Shown here: positions 8,932-16,383 of the stretch, piece by piece
Position numbering within the stretch: position 1 is the first letter of the stretch
Layout of the letters: every line of letters starts with the position of its first letter
Source: Candidatus Avelusimicrobium facis
Lineage (GTDB): Bacteria > Elusimicrobiota > Elusimicrobia > Elusimicrobiales > Elusimicrobiaceae
DNA length: 38,573 nucleotides
Reading direction: 5' to 3'
NCBI GenBank assembly: GCA_900762815.1
Contig: CAAFHX010000076.1
Location: forward strand, 1-38,573
Position numbers and translations under genes: made by a program
Notes under the pieces: generated by a model
Database searches by the model: none
Seen by the model: the letters and a program-made list of their open reading frames with translations, nothing else
Told to the model about the DNA's origin: nothing

Positions 8932-9558
8932 ATGGCAGACGAAAAACAAGAAGAGGCCGCATTGGCCGAATTTGAAGCCAAACAACCCGCCCAAACCGGG
9001 AACAAGGATGTTTGGCTTTTTTTGATTATTGTGGACGTGGTGTTTTTGTGCGTGTTTGGGTTTTTCTTGTACAAAAACCTTTCCGCCCGTCTGCTGGCCC
9101 CTGCTGACCCCACGGAGATAGTCGCTGCGGTGGAAGAAGTAGCCCCCGCGCCGGAGGTGGAGGAAGTGGTAGAGGTGGCACCGGCCCCGGCGGCCGAGCC
9201 GCAGGCGCCTGTTGTCGCGCCGGAACCGGAAAAGAAAGCCGAACCCGCGCAGCCCGCGCCCCAAGCCGAGCCTGCCCAACCGGCCGAAAAGAAAGAAAGT
9301 ATTTTGATTAAGACCAACCCCAAGAGCAAATTCCGTCAGGTTACCTTCCGCTATTACGGCGAAGGGAAAAAAGTGGCGGTGGTGAGCGGCTTTACCATGG
9401 CCAAACCGCGCGCCCTGACCAAAAAGAACGGCTATTGGGAGACCACCCTGGCCATTGCGCCGGGCTCGTATAAATTCCTGTACGTGGTGGACGGGGAACA
9501 AATCACAGACCCCTACAGCGAGCAAAAGGACGGCCGTTCGGTGTTGGTGGTCAAATAA
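8932..9558 (+). CDS. Membrane-anchored protein with C-terminal CBM48/AMPK-type carbohydrate-binding-like domain
   Basis: A 208-residue protein in three parts. A short acidic cytoplasmic head precedes one transmembrane helix (about 27-47: VWLFLIIVDVVFLCVFGFFL). Then comes a Pro/Ala/Glu-rich linker (about 60-120), and last a compact beta-rich domain (about 122-208) with the VTFRYYGEGKKVAVVSGF, YWETTLAIAPGSYKFLYVVDG and DPYS pattern. That pattern is the early-set fold seen in CBM48 and AMPK-beta glycogen-binding modules (inference by pattern). The ATG at 8932 is chosen over an in-frame GTG at 8926 because AGG at 8923-8925 is then correctly spaced. It lies 17 bp after tRNA-Gly, probably sharing its transcript, and ends at a strong terminator. 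The ligand is unknown; the domain could equally act in protein contact. Confidence 0.7.
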   Translation: MADEKQEEAALAEFEAKQPAQTGNKDVWLFLIIVDVVFLCVFGFFLYKNLSARLLAPADPTEIVAAVEEVAPAPEVEEVVEVAPAPAAEPQAPVVAPEPEKKAEPAQPAPQAEPAQPAEKKESILIKTNPKSKFRQVTFRYYGEGKKVAVVSGFTMAKPRALTKKNGYWETTLAIAPGSYKFLYVVDGEQITDPYSEQKDGRSVLVVK

Positions 9559-9574
9559 CGCATTTCGGTTTTTC

Positions 9575-9610
9575 AAGAAGAGCCTCTGCCAAAGGGGCTC
9601 TTCTTTTTTT
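9575..9610 (+). terminator. Rho-independent terminator
   Basis: A perfect 10-bp outer stem (9575-9584 with 9596-9605), extended inward by three pairs, is followed by a run of T to 9610. It ends the tRNA-Gly/CBM48-like unit. Confidence 0.92.
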
Positions 9611-9674
9611 GTCTCTGCGGGGGCCATCCAATTTAAAAAGCCCGGCGGGAAAAAGGGAAGAAGCGGCCAAGAGA

Positions 9675-9702
9675 AACCCCGGTGCCGAAAGGCCCCGGGG
9701 TT
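9675..9702 (-). terminator. Probable terminator for the RDD-pilin gene
   Basis: A 12-bp GC-rich stem with one mismatch and a tetraloop lies 20 bp after the stop of the minus-strand gene. Its minus-strand tail is only moderately T-rich (TTTCTCTT). It lies between convergent genes, so some function from either side is possible. Confidence 0.55.
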
Positions 9703-9721
9703 CAAATAAAGTACGCTTTGT

Positions 9722-10558
9722 TTACGGCAAGTCCAACCCTTGGCAAAAGGCAATGGCCCTTTTGCTGTGGGCCAGGCAGGCAATGTGCCCGGTTTGGTAG
9801 GACTTAAACAAGGTATATTCATCCCAATTAGACAGGCGGGTAACGGCGGAAATGCCGTCCGGTTGCAGCGTCATGCGGTAGCCGTTGCAGTCTAAGGTAA
9901 GCGGGTCTTTGGCGTCGTTGACGCAGCCGCTGTAGCTTTTGAGCCAAACCTCCGGGCCGTTGGGGCCGGCGGCTTGCAGACGGGCCGGGCGGTTGGCCGC
10001 TGCGGCGTTTAAATTGTCTATGATGTGTGCGGCGTTGACGCTGTCGCCGATGCGCTGGTATTGCGGCAGCACCACCCAAGCCAGCAACCCCACCACAAAA
10101 ATGACCGCCAAGATGACCGATACAACGGTAACCAAGGTCAGCGCGTGGTCCCCGGGGTCGTGGTAATATTCCGGGTCAAATTCGGCATCTTTGGCAATGA
10201 CAACGCTCTTGCTCAGATGGTCGTGCAAGGTTTCATGGTGTTTGTCCCACGCCGCCGTAAAGAAGCCAAAGTAAAAGGTCAAGTTGGTGCCGATACGCGT
10301 CAGCAACCGCTTGCTGGCTTTCCAAAAGCTCAGGCGGCGGCCGCGTTTGTCCACCACTTTGAGGCCCATGACACGCTTGCCCAAGCTGGCCTGCCAGGGA
10401 GAGCTCTCCAACCAAGCATAGTACAGCCAAATGATAAACAGTAAAATGAGTGAGACCGTCCAGCCGTTAATCAGCTGGGCCAAGGCCCAAAATAACACGG
10501 CAAACACTGCGGCGTCAATTAGAAAGGCCCAAAAACGCTTCCATACGCTTACGTACAT
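9722..10558 (-). CDS. RDD-family membrane protein fused to a pilin-like C-terminal domain
   Basis: 278 residues. The N-terminal half is an RDD domain: R8, D15 and a first helix (10-30), a second helix (33-50), then SLGKRVMGLKVVD (58-70). A further hydrophobic helix at about 140-165 ends in LPQYQR (164-169), the junction seen in type IV pilins. The tail carries four cysteines (C212, C224, C261, C272). Its CNGYRMTL and YQTGHIAC...AFCQGLDL stretches resemble CGNGFAITL and YQSTEVTC...ALCADFCGIDSL of the pilin at 1-462. No prepilin cleavage site (G-F-T-x-x-E) is seen, so this part is probably not processed. GGGAGG before the ATG at 10558 fixes the start, although the frame is open to 10600. Function is unknown. 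Confidence 0.72.
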   Translation of the reverse strand: MYVSVWKRFWAFLIDAAVFAVLFWALAQLINGWTVSLILLFIIWLYYAWLESSPWQASLGKRVMGLKVVDKRGRRLSFWKASKRLLTRIGTNLTFYFGFFTAAWDKHHETLHDHLSKSVVIAKDAEFDPEYYHDPGDHALTLVTVVSVILAVIFVVGLLAWVVLPQYQRIGDSVNAAHIIDNLNAAAANRPARLQAAGPNGPEVWLKSYSGCVNDAKDPLTLDCNGYRMTLQPDGISAVTRLSNWDEYTLFKSYQTGHIACLAHSKRAIAFCQGLDLP

Positions 10559-10590
10559 GGTTCTACCTCCCTTTTGTAGGGTATATATAC

Positions 10591-10599
10591 AGTATAGCA
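10591..10599 (-). promoter_or_regulatory. Extended -10 promoter for the RDD-pilin gene
   Basis: On the minus strand TGCTATACT is an extended -10 (hexamer 10596-10591). Transcription would start near 10584, leaving a 25-base leader with a GGGAGG ribosome site before the ATG at 10558. Confidence 0.65.
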
Positions 10600-10632
10600 C
10601 ACCTGCCCCGGGGATTGGGTGGAAAAATCAGG

Positions 10633-11130
10633 TTAGTGTGCCGGCCGGGTGGCGCATAAGGCTGCCGTTTGGGCTGCTGCCGCGCGCAGCAAATCGGCCG
10701 GGGCAATTCGGATTTGCAGCCCGCGTTTGCCCGCGCTGACAAAAATAAAATCCCACAAAAGGCAATCCTCTTGAATAAAGGTGGGGAAGGCCTTTTTCAT
10801 CCCCAAGGGGCTGCAACCGCCCCGGATATAGCCGGTGACGGGCAGTAAATCTTTCACATGTAGCATTTCACAGCTTTTGTTGCCGCTGGCGCGGGCGGCG
10901 GCCTTGAGGTCCAGCTCCGCCGCACCGGGGATGACGCACACAAAGTAGCCGGTTTTATCGCCGCGCAGCACCAGGGTTTTATACACCTGGTCTATGTTTT
11001 CACCCGCCGCCGCGGCCACATGCAGCGCGGAAACATCGCTTTCGTCTACGGCGTATGGAACGAGCCGGTAGGCAATGCCCAGCCCGTCTAAGTGGCGTGC
11101 GGCATTGGTTTTGTGGAGCTTTTCTTTCAT
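10633..11130 (-). CDS. ybaK: YbaK/EbsC-family aminoacyl-tRNA deacylase
   Basis: A 165-residue protein of the YbaK/ProX editing family, which hydrolyses mischarged Cys-tRNA(Pro) in trans. Family marks are the N-terminal KTNAARHLDGLGIAY, VYKTLVLRGD, CVIPGAAELDLKAAARASG (with the conserved Lys) and VTGYIRGGCSPLGMKK. The frame extends upstream to 11187, but the ATG at 11130 is preferred: it lies six bases after a TATAAT and begins where family members begin. No Shine-Dalgarno sequence is present, so leaderless expression is inferred. The substrate within the family (Cys-, Ala- or Pro-related) is inferred from the G-x-x-x-P-x-G core and not certain. Confidence 0.9.
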   Translation of the reverse strand: MKEKLHKTNAARHLDGLGIAYRLVPYAVDESDVSALHVAAAAGENIDQVYKTLVLRGDKTGYFVCVIPGAAELDLKAAARASGNKSCEMLHVKDLLPVTGYIRGGCSPLGMKKAFPTFIQEDCLLWDFIFVSAGKRGLQIRIAPADLLRAAAAQTAALCATRPAH

Positions 11131-11136
11131 GCTTAG

Positions 11137-11142
11137 ATTATA
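11137..11142 (-). promoter_or_regulatory. -10 box of a leaderless promoter for ybaK
   Basis: On the minus strand TATAAT is followed by six bases and then the ATG at 11130. No ribosome-binding site fits in the gap. The -35 region is poor. Confidence 0.7.
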
Positions 11143-11358
11143 GAATTTCGGGGGGCGTTTTGGCAGGGGAAATTGAGAGGGGGACACAAAGTTTTTTTGT
11201 CCAATTTGAGCGTAGAGAAAAATTGAACAAAAAGGACACTATGAAAAATTCTGCTGCGGGCCGTTAGGGCCCTCTGTTGAATGCCGTTATCCCCGCAGGG
11301 ATGGCCCGCAGAGCTTGGGGCCGCCTTAACAACCCCCCGGGGTTTTCCGGGGGCGGTT
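11143..11358. other. Intergenic region with inverted repeats and a minimal ORF, no gene assigned
   Basis: About 216 bases between the ybaK promoter and the uvrA end. On the plus strand a nine-base inverted repeat (CTGCGGGCC near 11254-11262, GGCCCGCAG near 11303-11311) and a T-rich hairpin around 11182-11201 are visible. An eight-codon ORF (ATG 11241 to TAG, MKNSAAGR) has AAGGA upstream. No known RNA family is recognised. Confidence 0.35.
11330..11356 (-). terminator. Probable terminator after uvrA
   Basis: A GC-rich hairpin with a 7-bp core stem (minus-strand CCCCCGG...CCGGGGG) lies directly after the uvrA stop. It lacks a strong T tail, so assignment is moderate. Confidence 0.5.
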
Positions 11359-14304
11359 TCATTTCTTTTTCGTGGATTTTTTAGTAGCTTTGGGTGCCGG
11401 GGACACTTTGGCCGGAGTCAGCCCCGGCGGCAGTTTTTGTCCGTGGGCGGCGCGGAAGGCGTCGGCCTCGTCCAATTCTTTTTTGAGGTACTTTCCCGTG
11501 TAAGAGGCCGGACAAGCCGCCACTTGGCGCGGGGTACCCGCACAAACGATTTGACCGCCTTCATCGCCTCCTTCGGGCCCTAAGTCTATCAGCCAATCTG
11601 CCGTTTTAATCACATCTAAGTTATGCTCAATAATCAGCACCGTATTGCCGCGGTCGGCCAGGCCGTGCAGCACAGTAAGCAGTTTGTCAATGTCGGCAAA
11701 GTGCAGCCCGGTGGTGGGCTCGTCCAAAATATACAGCGTACGTCCCGTGCCCTTGCGCGAGAGTTCATCGGCCAGCTTGACGCGCTGCGCCTCCCCGCCC
11801 GACAAGGTGGTGGCCGCCTGTCCCAATTTGATGTAGCCCAGCCCCACGTCGCTTAATGTTTGCAAGTAGCGTTTGATTTTGGGAATGGCGTCAAAAAATT
11901 CCAACGCCTGCGACACGCTCATCTCCAGCACGTCGGCAATGTTTTTGCCCTTGTAGGTAACCTGCAGAGTATCCTCGTTAAAGCGTTTGCCGTTGCATTC
12001 CTCGCATTTGACGTATACGTCAGGCAAGAACTGCATTTGGATTTTTAAAATGCCGTCGCCTTGGCACTTTTCGCAGCGGCCGCCTTTGACGTTGAACGAA
12101 AACCGCCCCGCCTTGTAGCCCCGGCGTTTGGCCTCGGGCATTTGCGCAAACAGCTCCCGGATGTGTGTGAACAGCCCAATGTAGGTTGCCGGGTTGGAGC
12201 GCGGCGTTTTGCCAATGGGGGCCTGGTCTACGATGATAACCTTGTCTATATTTTCCAGCCCTTTGACGGCTTGGTGCGCCCCGGGCACGTCCTTGGCGTG
12301 GTAAAACTTTTGCGCCAGCGCTTTGTACAAAATTTGGTGCACCAGGGTGCTCTTGCCCGAGCCGGATACCCCGGTTACGCAGACCATTTTGCCCAAGGGA
12401 ATTTTGACGTCAATGTTTTTGAGGTTGAATTGTTTGGCGCCGATAATTTCAATGCACTTGCCATTGCCCTTGCGCAGTTTTTCCGGGGGGAGGATCATCC
12501 GCCGCCCGTTGAGGTAAGAGGCCGTCAGTGAGTGCGGGTCCTTTAAAAATTCCTTTGTCGGCCCCTGGGCCACAATTTGCCCGCCAAATTCCCCGGCCGC
12601 CGGGCCCAATTCCACCACCCAGTCCGAAGCCAAAATGGTGTCTTTGTCGTGCTCTACGATGAGGAGCGTATTGTCTAAATCGCGCAGTTCCTTGAGCGTA
12701 GCAATCAGGCGGTCATTATCGCGCGAGTGCAGGCCGATGGTCGGCTCGTCCAGCACATACAGCACGCCCGTCAGACCGGAGCCGATTTGCGTGGCCAGGT
12801 GAATGCGCTGTGCCTCTCCGCCCGAGAGCGTTTGGCTTTTGCGCTCCAAGGTCAAATAAGACAGCCCCACGCTGTTTAAAAACTCCAGCCGGGCGCGGAT
12901 TTCTTTGAGCACATCCTTGGCGATGACCTTTTCTTTGTCGGTCAGCTCCAACTGATGAAAAAAGTCCATGGCGGCCGATACTTGCATGGCGCCGATTTGG
13001 GCAATGTTTTTCCCGCCGATGTACACGGCCAGCGCCTCGGGTTTTAAGCGTTTGCCCTCGCAGACCGGGCAGGTTACCTCGCGCATGAAGCGGTTGTACA
13101 CTTCTTCTTTGACGAACTCGCTTTCGCTTTCGTCGTGGCGGCGGCGCAAATTGGTAATCACGCCCTCAAAATGCTGGTCCGTGCCGGAAATGACGGACGT
13201 ATAATGCGCGTCCCCCGTGCCGTAAAGCAGCAAATCTTGTTGCGCCCGGGAGAGTTTGTTCCACGGCGTATTCATATTGATTTTGGCCCGGCGGCACACC
13301 TGGCGTAAAATATCATAATAATATTCGCTCCAGGAGTTTTTCCAGCGGTGGGTGCGGGTGGTGACGGGGTTGTCCCAGGCGGCAATGGCGCCCTCGTTGA
13401 TAGAGAGCGTTTTATCGGGCACGACCAAATCCTCGGCAATTTGGATTTTAATGCCCAGCCCGTTGCACTCCGGGCAGGCCCCGTAAGGGGAGTTGAACGA
13501 AAACAAACGCGGCTCCAGCTCCGAAAACCCTATCCCGCAGTGGGCGCAGGCATTGCTTTCGCTGTAGGTAAATTCGCGCGGTTGCGCGCCCTCGGCCTCT
13601 TGTACGGTTACCAGCCCCTTGGCATATTTTAACGCCAGCTCCAAAGACTCCACCAAGCGTTCGCGTTCAAACTCGTCTACGTAAATTTCATCGGCCAGCA
13701 GTTCAATGGTGTGCTTTTTGTAGCGTTCCAGCGTGGGGGGCGTATCTACGGTGCAGACCGTGCCGTCTACGCGCGCTTTGACAAAGCCTTCTTTTTTGAG
13801 TTTGGCAAACAGCTCCTCGTACGTGCCGGCGCGTCCACGCACCAACGGGGCAAAGATGTATACATTTTTATCGGCAAATTTCTTTAAAATATCCGCCGTA
13901 ATGCCCTGCACGGACCAACTTTCCACCGGGCGGCCGCATTGCGGGCAGTGGCGTTTGCCGATGCGCGCAAACAGCAAGCGCAGGTAATCGTAAATCTCCG
14001 TCACGGTGGCTACCGTGGAACGCGGATTTTTAGAGGGGTTGCGCTGCTCTATGGAAATGGCCGGCGACAGGCCGGAAATATGTTCCACGTCGGGCTTTTC
14101 CATAAGCTCCAAAAATTGCCGCGCATAGGCGGACATACTTTCCACATAGCGTCGTTGTCCCTCGGCGTAGATGGTGTCAAACGCCAGCGAACTTTTGCCG
14201 CTGCCGGACAGCCCGGTAACCACCACCATTTTGTCTTTGGGAATTTCCACCGTTACGTTTTTTAAATTGTGCCCCTTGGCACCAAATACTTTAATGCTCT
14301 TCAT
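11359..14304 (-). CDS. uvrA: Excinuclease ABC subunit A (UvrA)
   Basis: The damage-recognition ATPase of nucleotide excision repair, working with UvrB in the cytoplasm; 981 residues against about 940 in E. coli. The first Walker A, GLSGSGKS, is at 31-38 and a second, GVSGSGKS, lies near the start of the second ATPase half. Both halves have LSGGEAQR signatures and DEPT Walker B motifs. Zinc-binding pairs are CPQCGRP, CAHCGIGF with CPECNGLG, CPVCEGKR, and CEKCQGDG with CEECNGKR. The extra length is a C-terminal Ala/Pro/Lys-rich tail ending STKKK. The ATG at 14304 has a poor ribosome site. A TATAAT on the minus strand (14366-14361) could drive it, divergent from the next gene. uvrB and uvrC are not in the window. 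Confidence 0.97.
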   Translation of the reverse strand: MKSIKVFGAKGHNLKNVTVEIPKDKMVVVTGLSGSGKSSLAFDTIYAEGQRRYVESMSAYARQFLELMEKPDVEHISGLSPAISIEQRNPSKNPRSTVATVTEIYDYLRLLFARIGKRHCPQCGRPVESWSVQGITADILKKFADKNVYIFAPLVRGRAGTYEELFAKLKKEGFVKARVDGTVCTVDTPPTLERYKKHTIELLADEIYVDEFERERLVESLELALKYAKGLVTVQEAEGAQPREFTYSESNACAHCGIGFSELEPRLFSFNSPYGACPECNGLGIKIQIAEDLVVPDKTLSINEGAIAAWDNPVTTRTHRWKNSWSEYYYDILRQVCRRAKINMNTPWNKLSRAQQDLLLYGTGDAHYTSVISGTDQHFEGVITNLRRRHDESESEFVKEEVYNRFMREVTCPVCEGKRLKPEALAVYIGGKNIAQIGAMQVSAAMDFFHQLELTDKEKVIAKDVLKEIRARLEFLNSVGLSYLTLERKSQTLSGGEAQRIHLATQIGSGLTGVLYVLDEPTIGLHSRDNDRLIATLKELRDLDNTLLIVEHDKDTILASDWVVELGPAAGEFGGQIVAQGPTKEFLKDPHSLTASYLNGRRMILPPEKLRKGNGKCIEIIGAKQFNLKNIDVKIPLGKMVCVTGVSGSGKSTLVHQILYKALAQKFYHAKDVPGAHQAVKGLENIDKVIIVDQAPIGKTPRSNPATYIGLFTHIRELFAQMPEAKRRGYKAGRFSFNVKGGRCEKCQGDGILKIQMQFLPDVYVKCEECNGKRFNEDTLQVTYKGKNIADVLEMSVSQALEFFDAIPKIKRYLQTLSDVGLGYIKLGQAATTLSGGEAQRVKLADELSRKGTGRTLYILDEPTTGLHFADIDKLLTVLHGLADRGNTVLIIEHNLDVIKTADWLIDLGPEGGDEGGQIVCAGTPRQVAACPASYTGKYLKKELDEADAFRAAHGQKLPPGLTPAKVSPAPKATKKSTKKK

Positions 14305-14360
14305 TTTTTACCCTGAAAAAAGAAATTTGGCGGGCTTTTCGCCCAAAACCTATCGGATAA

Positions 14361-14370
14361 ATTATATAAT
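14361..14370. promoter_or_regulatory. Overlapping divergent -10 boxes between uvrA and the flippase-like gene
   Basis: TATAAT occurs on both strands here: 14365-14370 on plus (toward 14423) and 14366-14361 on minus (toward uvrA). Both would leave leaders of roughly 45-50 bases. The two -10 boxes share two bases, so the promoters probably compete. Confidence 0.55.
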
Positions 14371-14422
14371 TTATACAAGAGGCCTTGTATTTACACTTTG
14401 TATTAGCCGGGCGGTAAAAAGT

Positions 14423-15481
14423 ATGAAAAAAAGCGTTAAATTTTTGGTGTATACCTTAGGCATTATCCTGTCGGTGGGGATTATCGCTTTCTTGGTCTAT
14501 CAGGGCAAAGACAGCATGGTCAAGATCTGGCAAGAGGTCAAAACAAAATATTTGTTGTTGTCCTTGCTTTCCTCGGCTTTGATTTATGTGGCCATGGGCA
14601 TGAGCTTGTACGAGGTGCTGCGCATTATGGGCCGGCGCATTAACAAAGGGGCCGCCATTGGGATTGCCCTGGTGTCCACGACGGTCAATTATGTGGTGTC
14701 TTCGCTGGGGGTGAGCGGGTTTGCCCTGCGCGCGCACTTGCTTAACCGCCGCCGCGTGCCCTTTGGCATGTGCGTAACGGCCAGCATTGTGATTACGGTG
14801 CTGCTGTATTTTGTATTGGCCATTATCATTTTGCAGGGCTCTGTTTTGATGTTTTTTAACTCTTCTGCCACCACGTTGCAAATTGTTAAAAACTTTTTGC
14901 TCATCATCATTATGTGCGCCGTTTGCGTGTGCATTACGGCCTTTTTGTTTAACAATGAATGGCGCTCCAAATGGGTGCGGCGGATTTTCCGCTGGCTCAA
15001 TAAGTTTTTATTCCACGTCTTCCGCGCGCTCATTCCCAAAGGCCGCTATGACGATTTTGTGGACCAGTTAGACGAGGGCATTGATTTAATCCACAAGAAA
15101 AAGAAGAAACTGACCTGGACGATTGTGTATGTCTGCGCCGATTGGCTGTTTACTATTTTGGTGCTGTATTTTGCCTTCCGCGCCGTCAGCGTGCATATTT
15201 CTGCGGGGGTGCTGGTGGCCGGGTTTGCGGTGGGGATGGTAACCACGCTTATCCCCTTGCTGCCGGGCGGTTTGGGCGCTATGGAGCTGGCCATGACGGC
15301 CGTCTTTGCGCAAATGGGCATAGACTGGGACGCGGCGCTGATGGCGACGCTGATTTACCGGGTAGTCTATTATATCTTGCCCGGCATTGTGAGCATTTTT
15401 ATATACTGGGGGCTGCAGCTGTCGGAATCGCCGCGCAAAAACAAAAAACTCAAAGAGGTGGTTTATGAAGGAAAGCGTTGA
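14423..15481 (+). CDS. Lysylphosphatidylglycerol synthase TM-like (UPF0104/flippase-like) membrane protein
   Basis: A polytopic inner-membrane protein of 352 residues with about eight hydrophobic helices, the first at 8-28. The sequence near the C-terminus, IPLLPGGLGAMELAMTAVF, is the hallmark of the LPG_synthase_TM/UPF0104 family (N-terminal part of MprF and relatives, thought to flip or handle lipids). No LPG synthetase catalytic domain is attached. The frame is open upstream to 14171, but that stretch overlaps uvrA on the other strand, so the ATG at 14423 followed by a KKSVKFLVY start is chosen. The last 17 bp overlap the carbonic anhydrase-like gene. Lipid substrate unknown. Confidence 0.82.
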   Translation: MKKSVKFLVYTLGIILSVGIIAFLVYQGKDSMVKIWQEVKTKYLLLSLLSSALIYVAMGMSLYEVLRIMGRRINKGAAIGIALVSTTVNYVVSSLGVSGFALRAHLLNRRRVPFGMCVTASIVITVLLYFVLAIIILQGSVLMFFNSSATTLQIVKNFLLIIIMCAVCVCITAFLFNNEWRSKWVRRIFRWLNKFLFHVFRALIPKGRYDDFVDQLDEGIDLIHKKKKKLTWTIVYVCADWLFTILVLYFAFRAVSVHISAGVLVAGFAVGMVTTLIPLLPGGLGAMELAMTAVFAQMGIDWDAALMATLIYRVVYYILPGIVSIFIYWGLQLSESPRKNKKLKEVVYEGKR

Positions 15482-15983
15482 CGAGTTGGTCCCCAAGCTG
15501 GCGCCCAGCGCCTTTGTGCATCGCACGGCGGTTGTGTCGGGCGCGGTGCATTTGGGAGAAGACGTTTCCGTTTGGCCGTGTGCCGTATTGCGCGCGGACA
15601 TTGCCCCTATTTTTATCGGGGAGGAAAGCAATATCCAAGACAATGCCTGCGTGCATGTCAATTACGATTGCCCGGCGGTCATCGGCCGTGGGGTAACGGT
15701 GGGGCACGGAGCCATTGTGCACGGCAGCAAAATCGGCGACCACTGCCTTATCGGCATGAACGCCGTGGTGTTGGAGAGCGAAATCGGCCCCAACTGCCTA
15801 ATTGGTGCCGGGTCGGTGGTAACGGCGGGGAAGAATATCCCGGCCGGTTCTTTGGTCATGGGGGTGCCCGCCAAAGTGGTGCGGGAGCTGACCGAGGACG
15901 AGATGAACGGCATTTTAAAAAATGCCCACGAATACGTCCGTTTGGCCAAACAATACAAAGACAAGGCCGAGACTTTATCATGA
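15465..15983 (+). CDS. Gamma-carbonic anhydrase-family hexapeptide-repeat protein
   Basis: A left-handed beta-helix protein of 172 residues, similar to YrdA/PaaY/CaiE. Hexapeptide repeats run from about 25 to 140. The three metal-binding histidines are H64 (ACVHVN), H81 and H86 (VGHGAIVHG), with R43 and Q58 also in place, so a metal-bound trimer is expected. Many relatives lack measured carbonic anhydrase activity, so the reaction is not certain. The ATG is inside the end of the preceding gene, and the stop overlaps the next gene's ATG (ATGA-type). Confidence 0.88.
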   Translation: MKESVDELVPKLAPSAFVHRTAVVSGAVHLGEDVSVWPCAVLRADIAPIFIGEESNIQDNACVHVNYDCPAVIGRGVTVGHGAIVHGSKIGDHCLIGMNAVVLESEIGPNCLIGAGSVVTAGKNIPAGSLVMGVPAKVVRELTEDEMNGILKNAHEYVRLAKQYKDKAETLS

Positions 15984-16348
15984 AGAAAGTGGTGCTGATA
16001 GAAGATTCTAAAATTTTGGCGCAGGCGCTGATGGGCGCGCTGCAGCTCAGCCAGGTGCAAACCGTGTGGGCTGCCGACGGAGCCACCGGTGTGGCCGCCG
16101 TCAAGCGTGAAAAGCCCGACTTGGTTTTGCTGGATTTGATGTTGCCCAAATTGAGCGGATTTGAGGTGTGCAAATTGCTCAAAACCGACAATGCCACTTG
16201 GCGTATTCCGGTGCTGGTCATGTCCACGTTGACCGACGCGGAAAGCCGCACCCGCGCGCAAGAGGCCGGGGCGGATTACTTTATTCCCAAGCCCTACGAT
16301 TTACCCTCTACCTTAGAGGAAATTAAAAAACATTTAAAAATCAAATAA
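15980..16348 (+). CDS. Receiver-only response regulator
   Basis: A 122-residue CheY-like receiver with no output domain. The acidic pocket is E8/D9, the phospho-acceptor is D52 (LLDLMLPKLSG), the switch Ser/Thr is S82/T83 (VMSTLTD) and the conserved lysine is K104 (FIPKPYD). It would pass a phosphoryl signal by protein contact. No histidine kinase lies in the window. It overlaps the preceding stop by 4 bp and is followed after 35 bp by a TPR protein, a plausible partner. Confidence 0.9.
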   Translation: MKKVVLIEDSKILAQALMGALQLSQVQTVWAADGATGVAAVKREKPDLVLLDLMLPKLSGFEVCKLLKTDNATWRIPVLVMSTLTDAESRTRAQEAGADYFIPKPYDLPSTLEEIKKHLKIK

Positions 16349-16383
16349 GGCCCGCCTCGGTGCGGCCTGCAAAAAGGACCCGT

